DNA from: Riemerella anatipestifer ATCC 11845 = DSM 15868
GTDB lineage: Bacteria; Bacteroidota; Bacteroidia; Flavobacteriales; Weeksellaceae
Assembly: GCF_000252855.1 (NCBI RefSeq)
Contig: NC_017045.1
Coordinates: 310,001 to 374,000, forward strand
DNA: 64,000 nt
Direction of reading: 5' to 3'
Below the pieces are notes generated by a model. That model worked only from the letters and a program-made list of their open reading frames with translations, made no database searches and was not told where the DNA came from. Below, piece after piece: positions 8,683 to 16,315 of the stretch (positions are counted from its first letter, which is position 1; each line of letters starts with the position of its first letter). Position numbers and translations under genes: made by a program.

Positions 8683-9339
8683 TTAACTTCTGACGAACTT
8701 GCCGATGCTTTCCAGCAGTTGTGGACGGTCGTCTAAGGCGATTTGGGCTACGGCGTAAAACTCCCGAACCCAATCGGAAAGGGTGGCAAAGGCTTTGTTT
8801 TTCTGTTGGGTGGCATCTTGGCTTTCGCCTTTTTCTTTTTCGTAAGCCGCACGGAGGGTTTCTACTTGTTGGATTTGTGCGACTTGAGCATCAACCGCCG
8901 CTTTATTGATTTTGAATTTTTCTAACAACGGTTGGGCTTCACTGTGGCTTTGGGCTTGTTCGTAAAAGGTTTTGATTTCTTGCATTGCTTTGAGATAAGC
9001 GGCAGACAAACTCCCATCGATGGCGAGGGTTTTCCAAAGTTCTGTTTTTTTCATTAGGGCAACTTTGGCTATTTTGCGGTGTTTGTTGTAAGTTTTCTTT
9101 AGAACATCAAAGGCGTCTGAAAACCGAGCATAGGCCTCTTTTTCTTCGGCGGTTTCTTGTTGGTTTTGGTTGTAGAGTTGCTGGGTTTGGTCAAATAGGG
9201 CTTTGCCTTCAGCAATTTTGGCATCATCATAACCAAACTCTGCCAGTTCGGTTTTTAAATCTTGTACCTCATCAAGGTTAGCGAATAACAGACGGTAATT
9301 CTCCAAGTATTGGAGTTCGGAAATTCTTTTTACTTTCAT
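8683..9339 (-). CDS. Hypothetical all-helical protein, GC-richer than its surroundings
   Basis: A 218-residue protein that I do not recognise. It has no signal peptide or membrane segment. It is rich in Gln, Ala, Glu and Lys with heptad-like spacing (for example TQQLYNQNQQETAEEKEAYA) and should be helical or coiled-coil throughout. Two similar halves are plausible, each with a Lys-rich turn and a Phe/Tyr-rich helix. The gene is visibly GC-richer than the flanking core genes, which suggests different origin. Its 5' side carries the 21-bp-period repeat array and two further short genes on the same strand, forming a small accessory patch. Confidence 0.7.
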   Translation of the reverse strand: MKVKRISELQYLENYRLLFANLDEVQDLKTELAEFGYDDAKIAEGKALFDQTQQLYNQNQQETAEEKEAYARFSDAFDVLKKTYNKHRKIAKVALMKKTELWKTLAIDGSLSAAYLKAMQEIKTFYEQAQSHSEAQPLLEKFKINKAAVDAQVAQIQQVETLRAAYEKEKGESQDATQQKNKAFATLSDWVREFYAVAQIALDDRPQLLESIGKFVRS

Positions 9340-9410
9340 AAGTGTTAAATTTTAGTGATTTGTATTTAGTTTTTTAAATTATTTTCAAATTTATAAATAA
9401 AAACCACTCA

Positions 9411-9590
9411 TTCTTCTATCGCCCTAAGCCGTTTTTGTATTTTTCATCAACAATTTGGGTTGCCCATTGTCATTCTTCTATCGCCCACCAACTTTTTGTG
9501 TCGCCCCGAGCCTTTCTTCTATTGCCCGTACTTATTCTTGTATCGCCCACACCCATTTTTGTGTCGCCCTAAGTGGTTTTTGATGGATTG
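9411..9590. repeat. Degenerate 21-bp tandem array (about 9 units)
   Basis: The motif TTCTTCTATCGCCC or TTTTTGTGTCGCCC recurs with starts at 9411, 9473, 9493, 9514, 9535 and 9556. Decayed copies are at about 9432, 9451 and 9577. Spacing is 20-22 bases. The 14-base core is kept and the 7-base linker varies. On the minus strand one frame reads GDTKMGV, GDTRIST, GNRRKAR, GDTKSWW. The array occupies the 272-base gap upstream of the 218-residue gene and holds no convincing gene. Confidence 0.8.
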
Positions 9591-9611
9591 TGGGTTAAAG
9601 TTAAGGATTTT

Positions 9612-9869
9612 TTATAATATTTCCCAATCTTCGTAGCCTTCGTTTTTTAGTTGCTTGATTTCTTTGGTGTATGCTGCCCACTTGTCCATATCTTCAAAGA
9701 GTGGTACGCCCTTGTATTTATCAAAGAAGGCTTGTTTTTCTTCTTTGGAGAGTGCTACTTTTTTATCGGGGTATATTTGGTTGTAATAGACTTCTAAAAA
9801 GTAGATGCTGTTGTTTTTTACTCTGTTGAATTCTTTTTCCCATTCGGGTAATTGTTTTTTGTTGCTCAT
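9612..9869 (-). CDS. Hypothetical small protein
   Basis: An 84-residue charged protein that I do not recognise. The start at 9869 gives MSNKKQLPEWEKEFNRV; a longer reading frame would add a hydrophobic leader, but that stretch overlaps the 24-codon ORF just upstream, so the shorter form is preferred. It is rich in Lys, Glu and aromatic residues (YFLEVYYNQIYP, WAAYTKEI) and ends EGYEDWEIL. There is no signal peptide or membrane helix in the shorter form. It lies upstream of the 21-bp array on the same strand. Confidence 0.6.
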   Translation of the reverse strand: MSNKKQLPEWEKEFNRVKNNSIYFLEVYYNQIYPDKKVALSKEEKQAFFDKYKGVPLFEDMDKWAAYTKEIKQLKNEGYEDWEIL

Positions 9870-9879
9870 ATTTTTAAAT

Positions 9880-9954
9880 TTATGGATTATTTTCTTCGTC
9901 AGTAGGAATAATGGGAACAACTACATTTTCTATCTCGCTAACTGCTAAGGTCAT
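9880..9954 (-). CDS. Possible 24-residue peptide
   Basis: A short open frame, ATG at 9954 and TAA at 9880, reads MTLAVSEIENVVVPIIPTDEENNP. It stops ten bases before the start of the 84-residue gene on the same strand, as in a leader peptide or a small operon member. Nothing else supports it. It could be a chance ORF. Confidence 0.25.
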   Translation of the reverse strand: MTLAVSEIENVVVPIIPTDEENNP

Positions 9955-10058
9955 TTTAACTATTTCTTAATTATCTCTCTTACATTTTCAATAAGGCAAA
10001 TATACAACTTTCAAGGGTTTTGAATGTTTTTGTAAGTAGGAGTATATTATTATTTACT

Positions 10059-10066
10059 TATTTTTG
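10059..10066 (+). promoter_or_regulatory. Putative -7 element of dgt
   Basis: TATTTTTG matches TAnnTTTG and lies 27 bases before the ATG at 10094. It overlaps the TTG at 10064, which argues against that codon as the start. Confidence 0.5.
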
Positions 10067-10093
10067 CTCCCTAAATTATTTGTGTGTTTTAAT

Positions 10094-11449
10094 ATGGATT
10101 TAAACCAACTTTTCACCAATCAAAGAACAGGTAACGACCCTAATACCAAAGTTTCTCGCAACGATTTCCAAAGGGATTATGATAGAATTATATTCTCTTC
10201 GGCTTTCAGAAGGTTGCAAAATAAAACGCAAGTGTTCCCTTTGCCAGGGAGTGTTTTCGTACATAATAGGCTTACGCATTCGTTGGAGGTTTCGTCTGTT
10301 GGGCGGAGTTTAGGAAGTCTAGCGGGAGCTTTCTTGGTGGAAACTTATAAGAACGATTTATCCGAGACAGCAAAACACTTCTATACCTATCAGCTAGGAG
10401 AGGTTATCGCAGCGGCTTGTCTTTGCCACGATATAGGTAACCCTGCTTTTGGACATTCGGGAGAAGATGCCATCGCAAGTTATTTCGCTAGGAATGAAAG
10501 CGAACTCAAACCTAAATTCGCACCTAACGAATGGGCAGATTTTATCAATTTTGAAGGAAATGCCAATGCGATAAGAGTGCTTACCAATAAACAAGTAGGA
10601 AAGGAAAAAGGAGGCATTCAACTTACCCATACTACTTTAGCGAGTATCGCAAAGTATCCTTGTGAGGCGATAGCTAAAGATAAAAGTGTTCTGCACCGAA
10701 AGAAGTTTGGATTCTTCCAAAGCGAAAAAGAAACTTTTAAGCACATTGCCGAAAATACAGCGATGATACAGGAAACTCAAAATCCGTTAGGCTACAAAAG
10801 ACACCCTTTTGTGTGGTTGGTAGAAGCGGCAGATGATATTTGCTACAATATCATAGATATGGAAGACGCCCATAGATTGGGGATTGTAAATACTTCGGAT
10901 TGTAAAAACTTGTTTTATGATTTAATAAAATCCATAGAGATTGACACTAAAAAGATAGACCAAAAACTAAGTGTAATTACGGATAGTAACGAGCAAATTT
11001 CTTATTTAAGAGCTAAAGTCATCAACTCTTTAATTAACAAGTCTATTGAAATATTTAAAGATAATGCGGTAGATTTATTAGAAGGGAATTTTGCTAGTTC
11101 TTTGCTTGGCATTTACCAAAAAGAAAATGATGCCCTCCAAAAGATAGAGAAATTTTCCGTTGAAAAAATATATAATCATAAGGCGGTAGTAGAGATTGAA
11201 AACGCGGGTTATAATGTAATGTATGAGTTGCTAAATCACTTTATTCCTTCGGCGGTTCTAGCCCCTTCGGAGCGAAAAGGTTATGATAAAAAGGCTCTTC
11301 AGCTAATTCCTAATCAGTTTAGGGTAGAGGAGGGAACTGTGTATCAAAAAGTATTGGGCGTACTAGATTTTGTAAGCGGTATGACGGATAACTACGCCAC
11401 CGACCTTTACCGAAAAATTAAAGGGATTGATATTGGTATGACGATGTAG
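10094..11449 (+). CDS. dgt: Deoxyguanosinetriphosphate triphosphohydrolase-like protein
   Basis: HD-superfamily dNTPase, hydrolysing dGTP (or dNTPs) to the nucleoside and triphosphate. The start MDLNQLFTNQRTG at 10094 gives 451 residues. The metal-binding pattern is present: His in NRLTHSLEVS, the HD pair in CLCHDIGNPAFGHSGE, and a downstream Asp in EAADDICYNIIDMEDA. The N-terminal FSSAFRRLQNKTQVFPL is typical of the family. It is separated by 57 bases from the DUF493 gene, which has its own promoter. Confidence 0.9.
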   Translation: MDLNQLFTNQRTGNDPNTKVSRNDFQRDYDRIIFSSAFRRLQNKTQVFPLPGSVFVHNRLTHSLEVSSVGRSLGSLAGAFLVETYKNDLSETAKHFYTYQLGEVIAAACLCHDIGNPAFGHSGEDAIASYFARNESELKPKFAPNEWADFINFEGNANAIRVLTNKQVGKEKGGIQLTHTTLASIAKYPCEAIAKDKSVLHRKKFGFFQSEKETFKHIAENTAMIQETQNPLGYKRHPFVWLVEAADDICYNIIDMEDAHRLGIVNTSDCKNLFYDLIKSIEIDTKKIDQKLSVITDSNEQISYLRAKVINSLINKSIEIFKDNAVDLLEGNFASSLLGIYQKENDALQKIEKFSVEKIYNHKAVVEIENAGYNVMYELLNHFIPSAVLAPSERKGYDKKALQLIPNQFRVEEGTVYQKVLGVLDFVSGMTDNYATDLYRKIKGIDIGMTM

Positions 11450-11477
11450 AGTGATAATAATCCTAAAACTTATTTTG

Positions 11478-11485
11478 TATCTTTG
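11478..11485 (+). promoter_or_regulatory. Putative -7 element of DUF493 gene
   Basis: TATCTTTG is an exact TAnnTTTG match and lies 21 bases before the ATG at 11507. Confidence 0.5.
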
Positions 11486-11506
11486 CTCGGCAAAATAAGT
11501 AAGACT

Positions 11507-11806
11507 ATGGTAGAAACATTTGAAGACGACACAACTAAAGACCCTTATCATTCGTTTAGAGAAAAACTAAATGAAGCTCATGATTTTCCAACGGATTATC
11601 TTTTTAAATTTATTTTCCCTAATGATAAGGCTAAACTTACAGAAATTTATCAGATTTTTGATAATACTCAGAACTCCATATCTACTAAGGAAAGTAAGAA
11701 CGGTAAATATATCTCTGCCAGTATCCAAGCGTTTGTTCTAGATGCAAATCAGGTGATTAACCTTTATAAAGAAGTTCACAAGATAGAAGGTGTAATAATG
11801 CTATAA
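11507..11806 (+). CDS. DUF493 (YbeD-like) family protein
   Basis: A 99-residue small alpha/beta protein. Recognisable features are FPTDYLFKFIFPND, the Ser/Lys-rich SISTKESKNGKYISASIQAFV and the C-terminal VHKIEGVIML, which fit the ACT-like YbeD/DUF493 fold. The role is unknown; the fold suggests a regulatory function. The TTG eight codons upstream is inside the promoter, so the ATG at 11507 is used. Confidence 0.82.
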   Translation: MVETFEDDTTKDPYHSFREKLNEAHDFPTDYLFKFIFPNDKAKLTEIYQIFDNTQNSISTKESKNGKYISASIQAFVLDANQVINLYKEVHKIEGVIML

Positions 11807-11817
11807 ATATTATTAAA

Positions 11818-11851
11818 AAAGTAAGAAAAGATTTTAATTTTTTCTTACTTT
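11818..11851. terminator. Bidirectional terminator
   Basis: AAAGTAAGAAAA (11818-11829) pairs with TTTTCTTACTTT (11840-11851). It lies between convergent genes; the stop codon of the DUF4294 gene falls inside the hairpin. Confidence 0.7.
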
Positions 11852-12544
11852 AAAATTTTTATACCCTTCATAAGGTGCAAAATAACCTAGATTCCAATAA
11901 GATTGTAGTAGAGACTCTACAAATTCATCGTGTCTATTTCTGTATGGGTCGTAAGGTTCTTTTATATCTACATCAGCAATATTACCTTTTACATTCCACC
12001 AGAAAGCACTCCAGCCTCCTCTCAATTCTTTGATAATATCATATACACTTTTTCCTGTGGCTCTGTACATTAGTTTGGCAAAAATACGACCTTCGGAGGT
12101 GGTTAAATCTCTTAGTTTTTTTTCGTAGGCTTGTGCAAGTTCTTCTTGTTTAGCTTTTATGTATTTTCTTTTTTCAGATTTATCATCAAGACGAGAGGTG
12201 TAGTTATTTATTTCGTTATATTGTTCTAAAGCAGTGATAAATAAAGGATAAACTCGGTTTAATTTTTTACTTAAAAAGAAATAATAATTTTTATCTAACT
12301 GATTATTAAATCTAGGCTTGTTTGGAATAACTACTTCATCTAAAACGATTACTGTTTCGCCTTCAATTTCGTAGATTTTGGCTTGTTGTTTCGCGTCGTA
12401 ATAATAGTAATTTCCGTAGTCATCTTTCTTGAGTAATTCCTTTGGATATTGTGATAGCGCCTTTACAACAAGGGTATCCTTTTGTGCTTTAGACATAAAA
12501 CCGATACACAAAAAAATAATCAGTAGATTTATTTTAAAATTCAT
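11834..12544 (-). CDS. DUF4294 domain-containing secreted protein
   Basis: A 236-residue protein with a signal peptide (MNFKINLLIIFLCIGFMSKAQ) and the DUF4294 region (GETVIVLDEVVIPNKPRF, then RTTGKS-type and ELRGGWSAFWWN blocks). The start at 12544 places the signal peptide at the terminus. The family is common in Flavobacteriia and its function is unknown to me. The downstream C-terminus DPYRNRHDEFVE...LGYF is intact. It is divergent from the M42 peptidase gene. Confidence 0.82.
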   Translation of the reverse strand: MNFKINLLIIFLCIGFMSKAQKDTLVVKALSQYPKELLKKDDYGNYYYYDAKQQAKIYEIEGETVIVLDEVVIPNKPRFNNQLDKNYYFFLSKKLNRVYPLFITALEQYNEINNYTSRLDDKSEKRKYIKAKQEELAQAYEKKLRDLTTSEGRIFAKLMYRATGKSVYDIIKELRGGWSAFWWNVKGNIADVDIKEPYDPYRNRHDEFVESLLQSYWNLGYFAPYEGYKNFKVRKN

Positions 12545-12598
12545 TACTTTTACCTTCTCAAAATAAAAACTGTTTAATATCAAAAATTATTCCTTTTT

Positions 12599-13675
12599 AT
12601 GAAATTTGAAAAGAAATCTTTAAAATTTTTAGAACAATACCTTAATACAGCTTCTCCTACAGGATATGAACACGCTGGACAGAAATTATGGATGGATTAC
12701 ATCAAGCCCTATGTAGATGAAGTAAGAACAGACCATTATGGGACAGCTTACGGAATCATCAATCCTGATGCATCGTTTAAAGTAGTTATAGAAGCTCACG
12801 CTGATGAAATTTCTTGGTATGTTAATTATATTACTGAAGATGGACTTATCTATGTAATTAGAAATGGTGGTTCAGACCAAAGTATTGCTCCATCTAAAGT
12901 AGTGAATATACACGGAGAAAAAGGCATTGTAAAAGGTGTTTTTGGGTGGCCCGCAATACATACTAGAGCTAAACAAGAAGAGCCTGTACCTAAAATAGAA
13001 AATATCTTTATAGATTGTGGAGCTAAGTCTAAAGAGGAGGTAGAAAAAATGGGCATCTATGTTGGTTGTATGATTACTTACCCTGATACCTTTTTTGAAC
13101 TTAACGACCGCTATTTTGTCTGTCGTGCTTTGGATAATAGAATAGGCGGTTTTATGATAGCCGAAGTAGCTAGACTACTAAAAGAAAATAAAAATAAACT
13201 GCCATTTGGATTGTATATTACCAATTCTGTACAGGAGGAAGTTGGGCTTTACGGTGCCGAAATGATAGCCAATACCATTAAACCTAATATCGCTATCGTA
13301 ACCGATGTTACCCACGATACTACGACGCCTTTTATTGATAAGAAAAAAGAAGGAGAGCAAAAATGTGGCGATGGACCAGTGGTTTTCTTCGCTCCTAGTG
13401 TACATCATAACATTAGAACTCTAATTACAGATACCGCTAAAGCTAAAAAAATTCCTTTCCAAAGAGCAGCTTCTAGCCGTGTTACAGGGACAGATACTGA
13501 TGCTTTTGCTCATTCTAATGGTGGTGTACCGTCTGCACTTATTTCGCTTCCGTTAAGATATATGCATACAACGGTAGAGATGGTGGATAAAACTGATGTG
13601 CAAAATGTAATTAAACTCATTTATGAAACACTTCTTAAAATAACTCCTGAAATGGAACTGAAGTATCATAAGTAA
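12599..13675 (+). CDS. M42 family metallo-aminopeptidase
   Basis: A 358-residue cytosolic metallopeptidase. M42 enzymes are tetrahedral aminopeptidases with two metal ions. The first ligand segment VIEAHADEISWYV holds His67 and Asp69. Further ligands are expected in RALDNRIGG (Asp), the catalytic Glu in VQEEVGLYGA, and the terminal His in LPLRYMHTTVEMVD. All are present. There is no signal peptide. It is monocistronic as far as can be seen. Confidence 0.9.
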   Translation: MKFEKKSLKFLEQYLNTASPTGYEHAGQKLWMDYIKPYVDEVRTDHYGTAYGIINPDASFKVVIEAHADEISWYVNYITEDGLIYVIRNGGSDQSIAPSKVVNIHGEKGIVKGVFGWPAIHTRAKQEEPVPKIENIFIDCGAKSKEEVEKMGIYVGCMITYPDTFFELNDRYFVCRALDNRIGGFMIAEVARLLKENKNKLPFGLYITNSVQEEVGLYGAEMIANTIKPNIAIVTDVTHDTTTPFIDKKKEGEQKCGDGPVVFFAPSVHHNIRTLITDTAKAKKIPFQRAASSRVTGTDTDAFAHSNGGVPSALISLPLRYMHTTVEMVDKTDVQNVIKLIYETLLKITPEMELKYHK

Positions 13676-13775
13676 CCACTGAAAAATTTTTGAGACTTTA
13701 TATTTTTTTGTTATAATTGTTGTCTGGCTAGTATAGTATGAAAATAGATATAACCAATTTAAAACACTAAATATT

Positions 13776-14594
13776 ATGAAAAAAAGCATTCAGTTTGTTC
13801 TACTTTTTGTTTCGTTTGTAGTATTTTCTCAAACAACGAGGTTTATCTATGATTTTAAATATAAAACCGATTCCACAGCAACTTCTTACCAAAGTGAATC
13901 AATGGTATTGGAGTTGAATAATGACGAGATTCAGTTTTATGAACAAAAAGCGATAAGGATAGATTCACTAAATGCTCTGAATAACAATGGTTCATCAAGC
14001 TATACTTTTGAGTTTGCGAAGATTAAAAGAAAACTATCCACTTCTACCAATAAGAATTACTATTTTCTTAGAGGAGATTATTGGGTTTATGAATCTAATG
14101 ACAAAATTGAATGGAAGATAGAAAATGAAACTAAAAAAATTGGTGATTGGACTGCACAGCGAGCAACTACAAACTTTGGAGGTAGAAAATGGATTGCTTG
14201 GTTTGTGGCTTCTCTTCCAATTTCCGAAGGTCCTCACAAATTTAATGGTCTTCCTGGGCTTGTTGTAGAACTTTATGATACTAAAGATAATTTTATTTAT
14301 AAATTATTAAAAATAGAGAAACCTAAGACTACGAATACTAATATTGTAGAGACCGTTTTCAAAAAGAATCCAGTTTCAATTCCATACAAAAAATTTAGAG
14401 AGATGCAGATAGACAACTATAATGACCCATATTATCAATTTCGCTCAATGAGAGAGGGGACTTGGGCAATTAATGTGGGAGGGCAGAAAGTGACTACTCA
14501 CGAAGGTCTTAATAAAGTAACTAGAGATTTACAAGCCTATTTAAGAAAAAATAATAATCCTATAGAACTAGATAAAATAATTTCGTATAAGTAA
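13776..14594 (+). CDS. GLPGLI family secreted protein
   Basis: A 272-residue exported protein with a signal peptide (MKKSIQFVLLFVSFVVFSQ) and the name-giving motif in FNGLPGLVVELYD at about residue 158. GLPGLI proteins are found in Bacteroidota, often beside TonB-dependent receptors, and have no assigned function. No receptor gene is adjacent here. It lies 100 bases after the M42 gene. Confidence 0.88.
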   Translation: MKKSIQFVLLFVSFVVFSQTTRFIYDFKYKTDSTATSYQSESMVLELNNDEIQFYEQKAIRIDSLNALNNNGSSSYTFEFAKIKRKLSTSTNKNYYFLRGDYWVYESNDKIEWKIENETKKIGDWTAQRATTNFGGRKWIAWFVASLPISEGPHKFNGLPGLVVELYDTKDNFIYKLLKIEKPKTTNTNIVETVFKKNPVSIPYKKFREMQIDNYNDPYYQFRSMREGTWAINVGGQKVTTHEGLNKVTRDLQAYLRKNNNPIELDKIISYK

Positions 14595-14645
14595 TTTTGG
14601 GTATTAAATTCAGTTTAAACAGTTTCTTGTAAAGGAATAATACCT

Positions 14646-14653
14646 TAAATTTG
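14646..14653 (+). promoter_or_regulatory. idi promoter (-33/-7)
   Basis: TAAATTTG at 14646-14653 has a TTG at 14627-14629, spaced 16 bases. The start codon at 14662 leaves only a few bases of leader, so the mRNA may be nearly leaderless. Confidence 0.5.
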
Positions 14654-14661
14654 CCACCATT

Positions 14662-15177
14662 ATGTGTGAAAAAGTCGTTTTAGTAAATCCTAAAGATGAG
14701 GTTTTAGGTGTGATGGAAAAACTCCAAGCACATAGAAGTGGTTTTCTGCATCGTGCTTTTTCAGTTTTCTTATTCAATGCCAAAGGAGAGATGCTCCTCC
14801 AAAGGAGGGCAGATGCTAAGTATCATTCACCTAAACTTTGGACTAACGCGGTTTGTTCTCATCCAAGATTAGGAGAAAGTTACAAGGCTGGAGCTCAAAG
14901 AAGACTCATTGAAGAGCTGGGTATTGATGCTGATATTTCCGAAAAATTTAGTTTTATTTATAAAGCCGAGGTTGGTGATAATCTTTGGGAACACGAGCTA
15001 GACTATGTATTTACAGGAATTTATGAAGGTGATTTTAATCTTAATCCTGAAGAAGTTTCGGAGATAAGATACATCTCTATGGAGGCTTTGGATAAAGAGT
15101 TAGAGGCTAATCCAGAGCAATTTACAGAATGGTTCAAAATCATTCTCAAAGAGTATAAACAAAAAATGTTGAAGTAA
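14662..15177 (+). CDS. idi: Isopentenyl-diphosphate delta-isomerase, type I
   Basis: Interconverts IPP and DMAPP for isoprenoid synthesis (menaquinone, carotenoids). It is a 171-residue Nudix-fold protein. The active-site cysteine is in TNAVCSHPR, the Nudix-like helix in AGAQRRLIEELGID, and the second catalytic Glu region in LWEHELDYVF. Length is typical of the bacterial enzyme. gcvT follows after 27 bases and may be co-transcribed although the pathways are unrelated. Confidence 0.94.
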   Translation: MCEKVVLVNPKDEVLGVMEKLQAHRSGFLHRAFSVFLFNAKGEMLLQRRADAKYHSPKLWTNAVCSHPRLGESYKAGAQRRLIEELGIDADISEKFSFIYKAEVGDNLWEHELDYVFTGIYEGDFNLNPEEVSEIRYISMEALDKELEANPEQFTEWFKIILKEYKQKMLK

Positions 15178-15204
15178 TAAAATAATTTAATAATAAAAGT
15201 AATA

Positions 15205-16284
15205 ATGAACAAAACAGCTTTATTTAACAAACATGTTTCGCTAGGAGCAAAAATGGTTCCTTTCGCTGGGTTTGAAATGCCTGTACAATATTCTGGAGTA
15301 ACAGAAGAACACTTTACTGTAAGAGAAAAAGTAGGAATTTTTGATGTTTCTCATATGGGGCAATTCTTCATAGAAGGTGCTGGTGCTAAAGAACTTCTAC
15401 AATATGTTACCTCTAATAATGTAGAGGCTTTAGAGAATGGCAAGGCACAATATTCTTGTCTTCCTAACGGAAAAGGTGGAATTGTAGACGACTTAATTGT
15501 TTACAAAATGGAAGACCAAAAGTATTTTGTAGTAGTAAATGCGTCTAATATTGATAAAGATTGGCAACATATCTCTAAATACAACGAGAAATTTGGAGCT
15601 AAAATGACTAATGCTTCAGACGAAATTTCTCTCATCGCAATACAAGGTCCTAAAGCACTAGATACTTTACAAAAACTAACAGATAATCAACTAGCAGATA
15701 TTCCTTACTATCATTTTACTGTAGGAAGCGTAGATGGTGTGGCTGATGTTATTATTTCTAATACAGGTTATACAGGAAGCGGAGGCTTTGAGATTTATTT
15801 CAAAAATGAATACGCTGAGCAAATTTGGGACGCCTTGACTAAAGCAGGAGAGGAGTTTGGGCTTATCCCTTGTGGGTTGGCGGCTAGAGACACCCTTCGT
15901 TTAGAAAAAGGATTCTGTCTATATGGAAACGATATTGATGACACCACTTCTCCATTAGAAGCAGGTTTAGGCTGGATTACCAAACTAGATACAGAATTTG
16001 TAGATAGAGATTTTCTTGCTCAACAAAAAGAACAAGGCATTACGAGAAAATTAGTAGGTTTTGAAATGCAAGAAAAAGCCATTCCAAGACATGACTATCC
16101 TGTTGTAGATTCAGAAGGAAATATAATTGGTAAAGTAACTTCTGGAACCATGAGTCCTATGAAGAAAATTGGTTTGGGATTAGCCTATGTTGATCAGCCT
16201 CATTTTAAATTAGGGAGTGAGATCTTTATTCAGATTAGAAATAAAAATGTACCAGCAAAAGTGGTTAAGATACCTTTTGTTTAA
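15205..16284 (+). CDS. gcvT: Aminomethyltransferase (glycine cleavage T protein)
   Basis: T protein of the glycine cleavage system: transfers the methylene group from the H-protein-bound intermediate to tetrahydrofolate and releases ammonia. It has 359 residues, the normal length. Conserved blocks are LGAKMVPFAGFEMPVQY, FDVSHMGQ, NTGYTGSGGFEIYF, LAARDTLRLEKGFCLYG and TSGTMSPMKKIGLGLAYV. The other gcv genes are not in the window. Confidence 0.96.
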   Translation: MNKTALFNKHVSLGAKMVPFAGFEMPVQYSGVTEEHFTVREKVGIFDVSHMGQFFIEGAGAKELLQYVTSNNVEALENGKAQYSCLPNGKGGIVDDLIVYKMEDQKYFVVVNASNIDKDWQHISKYNEKFGAKMTNASDEISLIAIQGPKALDTLQKLTDNQLADIPYYHFTVGSVDGVADVIISNTGYTGSGGFEIYFKNEYAEQIWDALTKAGEEFGLIPCGLAARDTLRLEKGFCLYGNDIDDTTSPLEAGLGWITKLDTEFVDRDFLAQQKEQGITRKLVGFEMQEKAIPRHDYPVVDSEGNIIGKVTSGTMSPMKKIGLGLAYVDQPHFKLGSEIFIQIRNKNVPAKVVKIPFV

Positions 16285-16315
16285 TGAGTTATTTACCCTA
16301 AATAAAAGTATTCTT

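Noticed and set aside
8721-8925. Plus-strand ORFs opposite the 218-residue gene
   Set aside because: They are out-of-phase shadows with no protein-like pattern; the minus-strand gene explains the openness.
9411-9590. CRISPR array
   Set aside because: Units are 21 bases with a short 7-base variable part and a degenerate core; there are no cas genes and no spacer-length unique segments.
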